Of a DNA stretch of 64,000 nt, positions 1-9,706 are shown in pieces. The notes beneath the pieces were generated by a model. It was not told where the DNA came from. It was given only the letters and a program-made list of their open reading frames with translations, and did not search any database. The stretch is from Yaniella halotolerans DSM 15476 (GTDB taxonomy: Bacteria; Actinomycetota; Actinomycetes; Actinomycetales; Micrococcaceae): positions 1,523,997 to 1,587,996 of the forward strand of contig NZ_ATVQ01000001.1 in NCBI RefSeq assembly GCF_000420805.1. Reading direction: 5' to 3'. Both the position numbers and the translations under genes were made by a program. Positions within the stretch are counted from its first letter, which is position 1. Each line of letters begins with the position of its first letter.

Positions 1-207
1 GTGTGCGCTGGCGGGTGTGTGATGGTCAATCGGTGTACCATCTCCGGCCACGATCTCGCCGTCGTTGATGCGCTGGGCCACCGCATCGCGGCCCAGGTGC
101 GGGAAGCGATGATGCAGATACTCGACGACGGTGGTTGCGACGTCGTCGGGTACGCGCAGTCGGGTGGGTCCGACGCCGTTGCGGACCGGAAGTGGGGGTG
201 TGGCCAT
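1..207 (-). CDS. RluA-type pseudouridine synthase, N-terminal fragment
   Basis: The reverse strand reads from an ATG at 207 without a stop to the window edge, giving 69 residues beginning MATPPLPVRNGVGPTRLRVP. This matches the N-terminus of actinobacterial RluA/RsuA-like pseudouridine synthases: the leading proline-rich segment, then a stretch that runs TVVEYLHHRFPH and a turn NDGEIVAGDG, as in S4-like RNA-binding starts. The catalytic Asp region lies outside the window, so the target uridine cannot be named. A TAGACT box ends 6 bases before the ATG (214-219), which suggests a leaderless transcript. The start sits 9 bases beyond the stop of the Lhr gene on the same strand. Family assignment is moderately sure; the gene is cut by the window edge, not necessarily broken. 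Confidence 0.6.
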   Translation of the reverse strand, partial: MATPPLPVRNGVGPTRLRVPDDVATTVVEYLHHRFPHLGRDAVAQRINDGEIVAGDGTPIDHHTPASAH

Positions 208-216
208 ACTTCTAGT

Positions 217-3200
217 CTAGGCGCGGAAACGAATTGCGTTGGGCGTGGTGTAGAAGCCCGCTTCGACGAGGTGGGAGGCGAGTTCCGTTCTCGCTATCGG
301 TTCACCATTGACGGTAGCGACGGCTAACTTGTCGGTGTGAGCACGACGCAAGATCTCGACGAGGGCCGTTGCTGCTGGACCGAGGTGCTGGGTGCCAAAC
401 TGCAGTAGCGTTTTGCCTCCGCGTTCCAAATACAGCACAAGCTCACCGTTGACCAACACCACATAGGCCCCGGCTTTTCTTCCGGGGCGGTGACCCTCGG
501 TGGGCGGCCAATCCAGCGTGGCACCGTAGGGGTTGGCAGGATCGGTTGCGGCCAAACCAATGGCCTGTGGGTGTCGGGGCTGGTCGTCATAGGCTCGGAG
601 GGCATCGATGGTTGCAGCGGTTGAGAACTGTGCGGCACCCAGCCCGTCGATGAAGTAGCCGCGGCGAATATGGCCGGCCTCTTCCATCTTGGATAGCAGC
701 CGGTAGTAAGCGGAAAACCCGCCCGGTAGGGCCTCCGCGGTGACGGCGCCCCGGGTGATGACGCCGTAGCGGTCCAGCAGATATTCGGCCTGGGCGTGCA
801 GTGCGGTCGTGTTTTCGTCGGTGCGTTCGGGTAACAGAGACCACCGGCCGACTGACGAGGGTGGATCGGGGTTGCGTGACGCCGGGGTTGTCGGGGCCAG
901 ACGGTTGAGTCGACGTAGGCGCGCTGCCCGCCGCGGGGAAGTACGCTGTGCCGGGGCTCGCCGGCTGGTTTTGGAGTAGGTGGCCCGCACCGCGGTGAAG
1001 GTGTCATTGGTAATCACCCCGGCCCAAAAGAGGTCCCATAGCGCTGCCAGAATGTCGTCACCGGAGTACTCAAGCTGGGCTAACAGTGCGGAGTAGAACC
1101 ACCCGCCAGTGCCGGTCAGCGCTGTGACGATAGCTTCGTGGACGGCGAGTCGATCATCGGTGGGTCGAATCGGCAGGGTCAGGTCGACGGTGTCCACGTG
1201 GTGAAACGCTACTGTTTGATCCGCCGCTCCGACCATCACAAACTGTCCGGTTGCCAGCAGTTCATCGAGCATGGCCGGCTGGTAGTCGACCACGCGTGCG
1301 GGCAGGATTGCTGATTCCCACACTGCAGTGGGCGCTGCGAAACCGGTGAGTTGGTCCAGGATAATCGCCAGCCCATCGGCACCGCGTTCCTGCGGGCTCG
1401 GGACAATCTGGTGCTGCTGGAGCAGATAGCGCGCGTAGGCGTTATGTTCGACGGGTTCGACTTCGGCGCGCAATTGGGCCAGAGAGCGACGACGGATACG
1501 GGCGAGCACATCGACGTCGCACCATTCATCGGTGGCCACCGGTCCGTCGCCTGGTGGCGGCGTCGATAAGTAAGCCCCAAACGTTACTCGGTGCTGGGCG
1601 GCTAAGCGCTGGAGCACTTGATGGGCGATGACTTGGCCGATACCCAACCGTTCAGCGACCTGGGGTGCAGTAAACGGACCGTGCGTGCGAGCATAGCGGG
1701 CAATCAGATCACCTAGTGGATCATGCACCGAATCAGAAAAGGCTTGGGGTACACCGATGGGTAACGGGATGCCGAGGCCGTCGCGCAGCCTGGGGGCGTC
1801 TTCAATCGTCGCCCAATAGTGGTGGGTGCCCATGCGTACGTTGATGGCACGTTTAGCGGCGACGAGTTCCTCAACCCAGTGTTCTGCCGTCGTTGCGTTA
1901 ACGGCTTCGTCGTCCAGATGTAGCCGCTCGGTGAGTTCTTGGGTGGTCAAAGGGCCCAGCAGACGCAAGAGATCCGCGGTGCCCTCAATCCCGGTGAGAC
2001 GCCGGTTGCTGGAGGTGTGCTGCAGATCGGTCTGTACCTGTGCGATGACGTCGTCGTCGAGCAATTCGCGCAGCATGTCCTGGCCCAACAACTGCGAGAG
2101 CAAGCCCGGGTCCAAGGAGAGGGCAGCGGCACGGCGCTCGGCAAGTGGCGCATCTGTTTCGTACATGAACTGTGCGGTATAGCCGAAGAGCAGTGTTTGA
2201 GCGAAGGGGGAGGCCTGCGGGGTTTGGACCTCGACGACTCGAAGGATACGGGTGCGAATCTGGTCCAGGATTTCGGTGAGACCGTCGATGTCGTAAACAT
2301 CCTGGAGCACTTCGCGGACGGTTTCCAAAATGATGGGAAAATGCGGGTACTTGGAGGCAACGGCGAGGAGTTGAGCCGAGCGTTGACGCTGTTGCCACAG
2401 GGGCGTGCGTTTGGCTGGATCGCGACGCGGGAGTAGCAGCGCTCGGGCGGCATTTTCGCGGAAGTGTGCGGCAAAGAGCGCCGAACTTCCCACGTGCTGA
2501 CGCAGTTGGGCGCGTAGGTCCTCGGGTTCAAACCAGAAGATATCCGCAGTTGGAGGTTCGCCGTTGGTGGCCGGTACCCGCACGATGATCCCGTCGTCAC
2601 CGGCCATCGCGTTGGCGTCGAAACCATAGGTGTCTTTGACGCGTTCGGAGATCGCCAGCGCCCAGGGTGCGTGAATGGCCTTGCCAAAGGGGGAGTGCAG
2701 AATGATCCGCCAGTCGCCGAGCTCGTCGCGGAATTTCTCGATCACCACGGTGGTGTCGGACGGCAGATGCCCGGTGGCTTCGCGCTGTTCGGTCAGGTAG
2801 TTCAAGAGATTATCGCGGGCATTGTCATCCAGCCCGGCGGCTTTCAACCTGGTCTCAATGTTGGGGTGGGCGAGCGCTTCGCGACGAAATGCTCCGGTAG
2901 CGCGACCGAGCTCCAGCGGGCGGCCAGGTTGGTCGCCGCGCCAGAAGGGCAGCCGTCCCGGGCGCCCGAAGGCCGGAGTGACCAGTACACGATCGTGGGT
3001 AATGTCTTCGATCTGCCAGGTAGTGGCTCCCAAAATAATGGTTTCGCCCACCCGCGATTCGTACACCATCTCCTCATCGAGTTCGCCCACGCGCTTGGCT
3101 GCATCGGTATCAGTAGCCAAATAGACGCCGAATAACCCACGGTCTGCAATCGTACCGCCCGAGGTGACCGCCAGACGTTGTGCTCCGGGCCGGGCGGTAA

Positions 3201-4653
3201 TGGTCCCGGCTTCGCGATCCCACACGACCCGGGGTTTGAGCTGTGCGAATTCATCGGAAACGTACTTGCCGGCTAACATGTCCAGCACCGATGCGTAGAC
3301 GTCCAGGGACAGGGTGGTAAACGGTGCGGCTCGGCGCACCACGTCGAGCCATGTCTGGTCGGTGAGTTCATCCATGGCGGCGGCCGCAATGGTGTGCTGT
3401 GCCAAAATATCCAGCGGATTGGCCGGAATCGACAGGGCCTCGATCTCACCGGACAGCATGCGTTCTGTCACGACTGCGGCGTCTACGACATCGGCGCGGT
3501 GCAGCGGGAAGAACCAGCCGATCGACACTTCGCCAACCTGGTGGCCTGCACGCCCCACCCGTTGGAGACCGGCAGCAACCGTGGGCGCTGATTGCAGGTG
3601 TATCACTGCATCCACGACACCCATGTCGATGCCCAGTTCCAATGACGATGTCGCAACCACGCACCGCAGTGTGCCCGATTTCAGGCCTTCTTCGACCTCG
3701 GCGCGAGCGGTTGCCGACATCGAGCCGTGGTGGGTGCGTGCAAATTCGAATTCCTCATCGTCCCAGAGTTCATTGAGAGATTCGGTGAGCCGTTCTGCGG
3801 AGCGTCGCGAATTCACAAATACGATCATTGATCGATACTGGGTGGCGATCTCCATAATGCGGGCTTCTACGTGCGGCCACATCGAGACGTTCTCTTCGGG
3901 GGAGGCACCAGCAGCGGGCTGGGTCATATCCGTCACCGGTACGGAGACGGTGATATCCCACCGCTTTTGCTCGGCCCCATCCACAACTTTGACGGGTTGG
4001 ACGCCACCTAAAAATCGTGCGACCTCTTCGGGGGGACGAACCGTCGCCGATAGCCCAATGCGTTGTGCTGGCTGCTCTAACAGTGCGTCTAGGCGTTCCA
4101 ACGAGAGCGCCAGGTGCGCACCGCGCTTGTTGCCGGCCAAGGCATGGACTTCGTCGACAATCACCGTTTCAACTCCGGTGAGTGTTTCCCGAGCCTTCGA
4201 TGTAAGCATCAAATACAGCGATTCGGGTGTGGTGATTAAGATTTCCGGGGGATCGGTAATGAGGCGACGACGATCCCGCGGTGAGGTATCTCCGGAGCGT
4301 ACCCCGGTGCGGATCTCGGGAACTTCGTGTCCCTGTGCCGCCGCCATCTGGGTGATACCCACCAGGGGTGCGGTGAGGTTGCGCTCCACATCAACGCCGA
4401 GTGCTTTCAACGGAGAAATGTACAGAACTTTAGTGCGGCGCTTGGTCTCGACCGGCTGGGTGATGAGCCGGTCAATCGCCGATAAAAAGGCCGCGAGTGT
4501 CTTGCCCGAACCGGTCGGCGCGATCACCAGAGCATGCTGGCCAGAAGCGATCGTATTCCATGCGCCCAACTGTGCTCGGGTCGGCGCATCAAAGGATCGC
4601 TCGAACCATGAGCGCGTGGCGTCAGAAAATGCGCTCGGCACCGAATCTGTCAT
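217..4653 (-). CDS. lhr: Lhr-type ATP-dependent helicase
   Basis: A 1478-residue superfamily 2 helicase of the Lhr (large helicase-related) family, close to the roughly 1500 residues of mycobacterial and E. coli Lhr. Walker A APTGSGKT is at about 45-52, the Walker B box DEVH at 167-170, motif III LSAT near 202, and motif VI QRVGRAGH near 365; a long C-terminal half follows, as in full-length Lhr rather than Lhr-Core. Lhr proteins move 3' to 5' on DNA and unwind RNA:DNA hybrids, with a repair role in mycobacteria. A TAGTCT box (4660-4665) ends six bases before the ATG, so the mRNA may be leaderless. Only 9 bases separate its stop from the pseudouridine synthase start. Family call is firm; the cellular role is by homology. 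Confidence 0.95.
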   Translation of the reverse strand: MTDSVPSAFSDATRSWFERSFDAPTRAQLGAWNTIASGQHALVIAPTGSGKTLAAFLSAIDRLITQPVETKRRTKVLYISPLKALGVDVERNLTAPLVGITQMAAAQGHEVPEIRTGVRSGDTSPRDRRRLITDPPEILITTPESLYLMLTSKARETLTGVETVIVDEVHALAGNKRGAHLALSLERLDALLEQPAQRIGLSATVRPPEEVARFLGGVQPVKVVDGAEQKRWDITVSVPVTDMTQPAAGASPEENVSMWPHVEARIMEIATQYRSMIVFVNSRRSAERLTESLNELWDDEEFEFARTHHGSMSATARAEVEEGLKSGTLRCVVATSSLELGIDMGVVDAVIHLQSAPTVAAGLQRVGRAGHQVGEVSIGWFFPLHRADVVDAAVVTERMLSGEIEALSIPANPLDILAQHTIAAAAMDELTDQTWLDVVRRAAPFTTLSLDVYASVLDMLAGKYVSDEFAQLKPRVVWDREAGTITARPGAQRLAVTSGGTIADRGLFGVYLATDTDAAKRVGELDEEMVYESRVGETIILGATTWQIEDITHDRVLVTPAFGRPGRLPFWRGDQPGRPLELGRATGAFRREALAHPNIETRLKAAGLDDNARDNLLNYLTEQREATGHLPSDTTVVIEKFRDELGDWRIILHSPFGKAIHAPWALAISERVKDTYGFDANAMAGDDGIIVRVPATNGEPPTADIFWFEPEDLRAQLRQHVGSSALFAAHFRENAARALLLPRRDPAKRTPLWQQRQRSAQLLAVASKYPHFPIILETVREVLQDVYDIDGLTEILDQIRTRILRVVEVQTPQASPFAQTLLFGYTAQFMYETDAPLAERRAAALSLDPGLLSQLLGQDMLRELLDDDVIAQVQTDLQHTSSNRRLTGIEGTADLLRLLGPLTTQELTERLHLDDEAVNATTAEHWVEELVAAKRAINVRMGTHHYWATIEDAPRLRDGLGIPLPIGVPQAFSDSVHDPLGDLIARYARTHGPFTAPQVAERLGIGQVIAHQVLQRLAAQHRVTFGAYLSTPPPGDGPVATDEWCDVDVLARIRRRSLAQLRAEVEPVEHNAYARYLLQQHQIVPSPQERGADGLAIILDQLTGFAAPTAVWESAILPARVVDYQPAMLDELLATGQFVMVGAADQTVAFHHVDTVDLTLPIRPTDDRLAVHEAIVTALTGTGGWFYSALLAQLEYSGDDILAALWDLFWAGVITNDTFTAVRATYSKTSRRAPAQRTSPRRAARLRRLNRLAPTTPASRNPDPPSSVGRWSLLPERTDENTTALHAQAEYLLDRYGVITRGAVTAEALPGGFSAYYRLLSKMEEAGHIRRGYFIDGLGAAQFSTAATIDALRAYDDQPRHPQAIGLAATDPANPYGATLDWPPTEGHRPGRKAGAYVVLVNGELVLYLERGGKTLLQFGTQHLGPAATALVEILRRAHTDKLAVATVNGEPIARTELASHLVEAGFYTTPNAIRFRA

Positions 4654-4662
4654 AGGTCCAGA

Positions 4663-5121
4663 CTACTGGTGATGATACGGTCGCCCGGCGGAAATCTCCT
4701 GCGCGCGATAAATTTGTTCGGTCACCATGAGCCGCACCAACTGATGCGGAAACACTAGATTCGACAGCGACCACACCGTATCGGCTCGCGCTCGCAGCTG
4801 ATCATTGACGCCGTAGGCGCCGCCGATCACCACGGCGACGTTTCGTGAGGTGTCGAAGAGTTGCTGCAAGTGGGCCGCCAACTGCGGCGATGAAAAGTTT
4901 TTGCCCCGTTCGTCCAGCAGGATGACGTGGTCGCTGGGGCGAAGCTGTTTGGTGATGGCCGCAGATTCTTCATCCCGAGAGCGTTGTTCACCGGAGGTTG
5001 TGTGGGGAACAAGTTTGAAGATCACGTCATAAGGCTTTTTGAGGCGTTTGGTAAACCGGTCGATACCGTCGATGACCCAGGCTTCATGCCGTTTTCCCAC
5101 GGTAATGACGCGTATGGACAA
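4663..5121 (-). CDS. rlmH: 23S rRNA (pseudouridine-1915 N3) methyltransferase
   Basis: SPOUT-class methyltransferase RlmH, which methylates pseudouridine 1915 in helix 69 of 23S rRNA on the assembled ribosome. The protein begins (M)SIRVITVGKRHE and carries the SAM-binding knot motifs LLDERGKNFSS, VVIGGAYGV and the C-terminal LVRLMVTEQIYRA with RPYHHQ, all family hallmarks. I start it at a TTG (5121) because GGGAG lies eight bases upstream (5130-5134) and homologues begin at this residue; an in-frame ATG at 5163 would add 14 unrelated residues. That gives 152 residues, near the usual 155. It sits 9 bases upstream of lhr and diverges from the GntR-prp operon. Confidence 0.93.
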   Translation of the reverse strand: MSIRVITVGKRHEAWVIDGIDRFTKRLKKPYDVIFKLVPHTTSGEQRSRDEESAAITKQLRPSDHVILLDERGKNFSSPQLAAHLQQLFDTSRNVAVVIGGAYGVNDQLRARADTVWSLSNLVFPHQLVRLMVTEQIYRAQEISAGRPYHHQ

Positions 5122-5242
5122 GGCTTGAACTCCCGGCTTGCTGTTGTGGACTCTTCTGCTCAACTGTAGCCTGGCGCCAGCCTCATTTCAGGCAGCACCT
5201 CCCCGCGTCGGGGTGTAGTTCGCTAGCACCGCTACTCGTCTG

Positions 5243-5262
5243 ATGTATACAGAACTATACAT
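5243..5262. promoter_or_regulatory. Inverted repeat upstream of the GntR gene
   Basis: ATGTATA and TATACAT face each other across six bases, a perfect 7-bp inverted repeat, in the divergent region between rlmH and the GntR gene. The left arm continues as ATGTATACA, the same core found at 5306-5315, 25104-25115 and 25540-25549. Likely an upstream operator for the GntR protein (inference). Confidence 0.5.
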
Positions 5263-5305
5263 ATTATGGCGCAGATCTCACGGAACTGGCCAAGTCGCCC
5301 ACCCT

Positions 5306-5322
5306 GTGTATACACTGAAGGT
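5306..5322 (+). promoter_or_regulatory. GTGTATACAC operator overlapping -10 box of the GntR/prp operon
   Basis: GTGTATACAC (5306-5315) is a perfect 10-bp palindrome. Its right half supplies a good -10 hexamer, TACACT (5311-5316), six bases before the ATG at 5323, so a repressor bound here would cover the -10 and the start of a leaderless mRNA. The arrangement fits autorepression by the GntR protein. Confidence 0.5.
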
Positions 5323-5976
5323 ATGCGAGCCAGTGAACGAGCCTATGTGGCGCTGCGCCGGGACATTCTCAATTGGGATCTCCCACCCGGCTCAGTGCTT
5401 GCCGAGGTTGAGCTATCCGAACGCCTTGGCGTTTCGCGTACTCCTGTGCGCGAAGCCGTGGCGAAATTGGTGGCTGACGGTCTGGCGTATGCACAACGGG
5501 GGCGGGGGACTGTAGTCTCCGACGTTTCCCTAGAAGATTTAGAGGACATGTTTGTGCTGCGTCGAGTACTCGAAACTGAATCGGCTCGACTTGCCGCGAT
5601 CAGCGATCAGGCCCACCGTTTTGCTCCACTGGCCGAAAGATTCCGATCGGTCGTCGAACATTCCGAAACACTCGAAGAGCCCGGTCCGTACTACCAGTTG
5701 GTCAACACCATGGATGAGCTCATCGATGAAGCGGCGGGCAATAATTACCTGTCCACCGCACTCACAAATTTGCGCGTGCACCTGGCACGCGTTCGCCGCA
5801 TGGCCAAAGACGACCGTGACCGTCTGGCCGCGTCTGCGGTGGAGCACTCCAAGATTGCCGAGGCAATCGCAAAACAAGATCCACTGCTAGCCAGTGCAGC
5901 AACGACCATGCATCTGCAGGCGTCGCTGGATCATATCCTTACCCATGCAGAAACTCCGAAGGGACGTCATGATTAA
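5323..5976 (+). CDS. GntR-family (FCD) transcription regulator of the prp operon
   Basis: A 217-residue regulator. The N-terminus is a GntR winged helix ([21 protein letters not shown], then the recognition segment [20 protein letters not shown]); the rest is an all-helical FCD ligand domain ([15 protein letters not shown] onward) that usually binds small carboxylic acids. I choose the ATG at 5323, where homologues begin and where a -10 box lies six bases upstream; an ATG at 5266 would put the operator inside the gene. Its last 8 bases overlap prpD, so the two are translationally coupled and it almost certainly controls prpDBC. The natural ligand (propionate, methylcitrate or methylisocitrate) is not shown by sequence. 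Confidence 0.9.
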   Translation: MRASERAYVALRRDILNWDLPPGSVLAEVELSERLGVSRTPVREAVAKLVADGLAYAQRGRGTVVSDVSLEDLEDMFVLRRVLETESARLAAISDQAHRFAPLAERFRSVVEHSETLEEPGPYYQLVNTMDELIDEAAGNNYLSTALTNLRVHLARVRRMAKDDRDRLAASAVEHSKIAEAIAKQDPLLASAATTMHLQASLDHILTHAETPKGRHD

Positions 5977-7486
5977 CCACGAAGTACGTGTTTACCCATC
6001 CGCGCAGCATCTTCCACACGAAGATCAGCTGGCCTACAAGATCGCCAAAGTTGCCACCGACGACGTCGCGGTCACCGATGACGTTAAAGACATGATCATT
6101 AACCGCATCATTGATAACGCCTCGGTCGCGGTTGCTTCACTGAACCGTGCCCCAATTGTCTCGGCGCGTGCCCAGGCTGCTACACATGCGCCATCTACCG
6201 GCGGCTCCGGTGCCTCAGTCTTCGGTATTGACGAGAAGGTCTCCCCGGAATGGGCAGCATGGGCAAATGGGGTGGCCGTTCGTGAGCTCGACTATCACGA
6301 CACCTTCTTGGCCGCGGACTACTCCCACCCCGGCGATAACATTCCGGCCATCTTGGCGGCAGCCGAGCACGCCGAGAAATCCGGTCATGAGCTGATCCGG
6401 GGTATCGCCACCGGATATGAAATCCAGGTCAACCTCGTCAAAGCGATCTGCCTGCACGAGCACAAGATTGACCACATCGCACACTTGGGGCCATCGGCCG
6501 CCGCCGGTCTTGGAACCCTGCTCGGTGCCGATACTGAGACCATCTTCCAGGCCGTTGGGCAAGCCCTCCATACGTCAACGGCTACTCGTCAGTCACGGAA
6601 GGGCGAAATTTCCACGTGGAAGGCCCACGCACCAGCATTCGCCGGCAAGATGGCCTTGGAATCCATTGACCGTGCACTGCGCGGCCAGACCTCCCCGGTC
6701 CCTATTTATGAAGGTGAAGACGGCGTCATCGCGTGGATGCTCGATGGTCCGGATGCGAACTACACCGTGCCACTGCCAGCCGAGGGTGAAGCAAAGCGCG
6801 CCATCTTGGATACCTACACCAAGGAACACTCTGCCGAATACCAGGCTCAAGCATGGATCGACCTGGCCCGGAAGCTAAACCAGGAACACCCAGAAGCCAC
6901 CGATCCCGCCAACGTGGAAGCCATTGTCATCAAGACCTCCCACCACACCCATTACGTGATCGGTACCGGAGCCAACGACCCAGAGAAAATGGACCCAACC
7001 GCGTCCCGCGAAACGCTGGATCACTCGATCATGTACATCTTTGCGGTCGCGCTACAAGACGGCGCATGGCACCACGTTGATTCATACGCACCAGAACGTG
7101 CTCAGCGTAAAGACACCGTGGAACTGTGGCACAAGGTCTCAACCGTTGAAGATCCTGAATGGACCCGCCGCTACCACTCGCTGGACCTTGACGAAAAAGC
7201 CTTTGGCGGCTCGGTAGAGATCACCATGAAAGATGGCACCGTCATCACCGATGACATTGCCGTCGCAGATGCCCACCCACTGGGCGCTCGTCCATTCGAA
7301 CGCGAACAGTACATCAGCAAATTCCGCATGCTTGCTGAGGGCATCGTCGAAGAAGCCGAAATCACCCGCTTCCTGGACGCAGTCCAGCGCCTTGATGAAC
7401 TCAAGCCAGGTGAACTCGATGCGCTCAACGTCGTCGCCAAGCCCGGCTACATCAACGCAGCGGAAGCACCGAAAGGACTCTTCTAA
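5969..7486 (+). CDS. prpD: 2-methylcitrate dehydratase
   Basis: PrpD of the MmgE/PrpD family, 505 residues, dehydrates 2-methylcitrate to 2-methylaconitate in the cytosolic methylcitrate cycle for propionyl-CoA. Family landmarks are visible: [14 protein letters not shown], then [14 protein letters not shown] near residues 105-118, [15 protein letters not shown], and [18 protein letters not shown]. The ATG at 5969 overlaps the end of the GntR gene by eight bases (ATGATTAA); starts further upstream would intrude into that gene. Its stop shares one base with the prpB start. The gene order GntR-prpD-prpB-prpC is common in actinobacteria, with propionyl-CoA made by the prpE product about 18 kb away. 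Confidence 0.95.
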   Translation: MINHEVRVYPSAQHLPHEDQLAYKIAKVATDDVAVTDDVKDMIINRIIDNASVAVASLNRAPIVSARAQAATHAPSTGGSGASVFGIDEKVSPEWAAWANGVAVRELDYHDTFLAADYSHPGDNIPAILAAAEHAEKSGHELIRGIATGYEIQVNLVKAICLHEHKIDHIAHLGPSAAAGLGTLLGADTETIFQAVGQALHTSTATRQSRKGEISTWKAHAPAFAGKMALESIDRALRGQTSPVPIYEGEDGVIAWMLDGPDANYTVPLPAEGEAKRAILDTYTKEHSAEYQAQAWIDLARKLNQEHPEATDPANVEAIVIKTSHHTHYVIGTGANDPEKMDPTASRETLDHSIMYIFAVALQDGAWHHVDSYAPERAQRKDTVELWHKVSTVEDPEWTRRYHSLDLDEKAFGGSVEITMKDGTVITDDIAVADAHPLGARPFEREQYISKFRMLAEGIVEEAEITRFLDAVQRLDELKPGELDALNVVAKPGYINAAEAPKGLF

Positions 7487-8415
7487 TGCTGTATTCGAAA
7501 GTCAGTCCCGCCGACAAACGCGTCGCCTTACGCAACATGCTCACCCCCGGAGCTGCACGGCAGTTTCCCGGGGCGTTCAACCCGCTGTCCGCACGCCTGA
7601 TCGAAGAAAAGAACTTCGACGGCGTGTACATCTCGGGTGCGGTGCTTGCCAATGATCTGGGTCTGCCAGACATCGGCTTGACCACCCTGCCCGAGGTTGC
7701 CAATCGTGCCGGCCAGATCGCGCGGATGACGGATCTACCATCGCTGGTCGATGCCGACACCGGTTTTGGTGAGCCCATGAACCTGGCGCGCACCATTCAA
7801 GAGCTCGAACATGCCGGCCTGGCCGGGATGCACATCGAGGACCAGGTGTTGCCGAAACGCTGTGGTCACCTGGACGGCAAGACTGTCGTCGACACCGCCA
7901 CTATGACCCAACGGATTGCAGCCGCTGCCGATACGCGTATCGATGACAACTTTCTCATCATGGCGCGTACTGACATCCGCGGTATTGAGGGGCTGCCAGC
8001 CGCCATCGACCGGGCCAAGGCCATGGTCGATGCAGGTGCCGATGCGATCTTCCCGGAGGCGATGAAAGACCTGTCGGAGTTCGAGGCCATCACCAACGCC
8101 GTCGATGTTCCAGTCCTGGCCAACATGACAGAGTTCGGTAAATCCGAGCTCTTCACCCGCCAGCAACTGGCCGACGCCGGGGTCGCCATGGTGATTTACC
8201 CTGTGACCCTATTGCGTAGCGCCATGGGCGAGGCTGAACGCGTCCTTGATACGATTACCAAAGACGGCACACAGCAGGCGTCCGTGGACCAGATGCTGAC
8301 CCGGTCCCGCCTGTATGAACTTGTAGCCTACGAAGACTACAACGCATTTGATTCCGGTATCTTCAACTTCGAAGTGCCGGGCCTAGATATCGATGCCAAC
8401 GCCGAAAACCTCTGA
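7486..8415 (+). CDS. prpB: Methylisocitrate lyase
   Basis: PrpB, 309 residues, cleaves 2-methylisocitrate to pyruvate and succinate. It is an isocitrate-lyase/PEP-mutase fold: the Mg-binding DADTGFGEP is at 89-97 and the catalytic loop KRCGH at 124-128, with Cys127 as the general acid. MARTDIRG and the PEAMKDL segment also match PrpB rather than long isocitrate lyases. The ATG overlaps the prpD stop as TAATG, so expression is coupled. The sequence gives no sign of damage. Confidence 0.95.
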   Translation: MLYSKVSPADKRVALRNMLTPGAARQFPGAFNPLSARLIEEKNFDGVYISGAVLANDLGLPDIGLTTLPEVANRAGQIARMTDLPSLVDADTGFGEPMNLARTIQELEHAGLAGMHIEDQVLPKRCGHLDGKTVVDTATMTQRIAAAADTRIDDNFLIMARTDIRGIEGLPAAIDRAKAMVDAGADAIFPEAMKDLSEFEAITNAVDVPVLANMTEFGKSELFTRQQLADAGVAMVIYPVTLLRSAMGEAERVLDTITKDGTQQASVDQMLTRSRLYELVAYEDYNAFDSGIFNFEVPGLDIDANAENL

Positions 8416-8426
8416 TTGGAGTATTT

Positions 8427-9560
8427 ATGTCCGAAGAGATGAGAAAAGGCCTGGTCGGTGTTGTCGCCGATTCCACCGCCATCTCGAAAGTCAATCCAGA
8501 CACTAACTCGCTGCTCTACCGCGGCTACCCCGTTCAGGACCTGGCGAGCCAGAAATCCTTCGAAGAAGTCGCCCTGCTGATGTGGAACGGCGAACTGCCA
8601 TCCGAGGCAGAACTCGACGATTTCATTAAACTGGAGCGTGGCCATCGTGCGCTGGATCCAGCCGTCAAAGAGGCCATTGATCTGCTGCCAAAAGACGCCC
8701 ACCCGATGGACGTTGCCCGCACCGCAGTCTCGGTCATCGGGGCACGTCATGACGATGCTGAAAACTCTGACCCCTCGGTCGAATTGCGCAAATCCAAAGA
8801 ACTTTTTGCTGCGTTCCCGGCTGTTGTGGCCTACGACCAGCGCCGTCGTCGTGGCCTCGATGTTGTGGAACCACGCGATGACCTCGACTATTCGCAGAAC
8901 TTCCTGTGGATGACCTTCGGTGAGGAATATCCGGCCGAGGTTGTTGACGCGTTCCGCGTGTCCATGGTGCTCTACGCCGAGCACTCCTTCAATGCCTCGA
9001 CCTTCACCGCCCGCGTGATCACCTCGACTGAATCAGATCTGCACTCGGCTGTTACCGGTGCGATCGGTGCGCTCAAAGGAGCACTGCACGGTGGCGCCAA
9101 TGAGGCCGTCATGCACACGTTCAACGAGATCGGAATTGACAAGAACGAATCTCGCGAAGACGCCGCAGCACGCGCCAAGGCATGGATGGAAGCTGCCCTG
9201 GCCGAAAAGCGTAAAGTTATGGGCTTTGGCCACCGCGTCTACAAGTCCGGTGACTCCCGCGTGCCGTCGATGAAAGAAGCCTTGGACAAGATGATCGAAT
9301 ACTACGATCGTGGCGAAATCCTGGGGCTCTACGACGGTCTCGAAAAGGCCATGGCCGAGGCTAAGGACATCCTGCCAAACTTGGATTATCCGGCAGGCCC
9401 TACCTATCACCTAATGGGCTTTGACACCGACATGTTCACCCCGCTGTTTATTGCCTCACGCATCACGGGTTGGACCGCTCATATTATTGAGCAGCGTGCG
9501 GATAACGCCCTGATCCGTCCACTGTCGCTCTACCACGGACCTGATCAGCGCGAACTCTAA
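8427..9560 (+). CDS. prpC: 2-methylcitrate synthase
   Basis: Citrate-synthase-fold enzyme of 377 residues that joins propionyl-CoA and oxaloacetate to give 2-methylcitrate. Active-site segments are present: HSFNAST (186 on), LHGGANEAV with His221, GFGHRVYK with His269, and the FDTDMF segment carrying the catalytic Asp; the C-terminal RPLSLYHGP is typical. TTGGAG lies seven bases before the ATG. It is 11 bases downstream of prpB and is followed by a strong hairpin, so it closes the prp operon. Short type II synthases of this kind can also use acetyl-CoA; PrpC is chosen from the operon context. Confidence 0.93.
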   Translation: MSEEMRKGLVGVVADSTAISKVNPDTNSLLYRGYPVQDLASQKSFEEVALLMWNGELPSEAELDDFIKLERGHRALDPAVKEAIDLLPKDAHPMDVARTAVSVIGARHDDAENSDPSVELRKSKELFAAFPAVVAYDQRRRRGLDVVEPRDDLDYSQNFLWMTFGEEYPAEVVDAFRVSMVLYAEHSFNASTFTARVITSTESDLHSAVTGAIGALKGALHGGANEAVMHTFNEIGIDKNESREDAAARAKAWMEAALAEKRKVMGFGHRVYKSGDSRVPSMKEALDKMIEYYDRGEILGLYDGLEKAMAEAKDILPNLDYPAGPTYHLMGFDTDMFTPLFIASRITGWTAHIIEQRADNALIRPLSLYHGPDQREL

Positions 9561-9582
9561 GAACGCCTGAGACGCTTAGAAG

Positions 9583-9614
9583 GCCGCGAACTCCCAACAG
9601 GGTTCGCGGCTTTT
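9583..9614 (+). terminator. Terminator of the prp operon
   Basis: GCCGCGAAC (9583-9591) pairs with GTTCGCGGC (9602-9610) and is followed by TTTT, 23 bases after the prpC stop. Confidence 0.8.
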
Positions 9615-9706
9615 AGCGTTCCACCATAAGGGGTCGACACCAAGCATCCGTGATGCGAGCATAGAGGTACCAAGATCCTGAGGCTCGCCGCAGTGAGGAG
9701 TTCATT

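Noticed and set aside
1..327. 108-codon plus-strand frame at the window start
   Set aside because: It lies opposite the pseudouridine synthase and the Lhr end and has no homology or ribosome site.
3314..4672. 452-codon plus-strand frame
   Set aside because: Exactly antisense to the Lhr helicase core; low-complexity Ser/Arg/Thr composition is that of a shadow frame.
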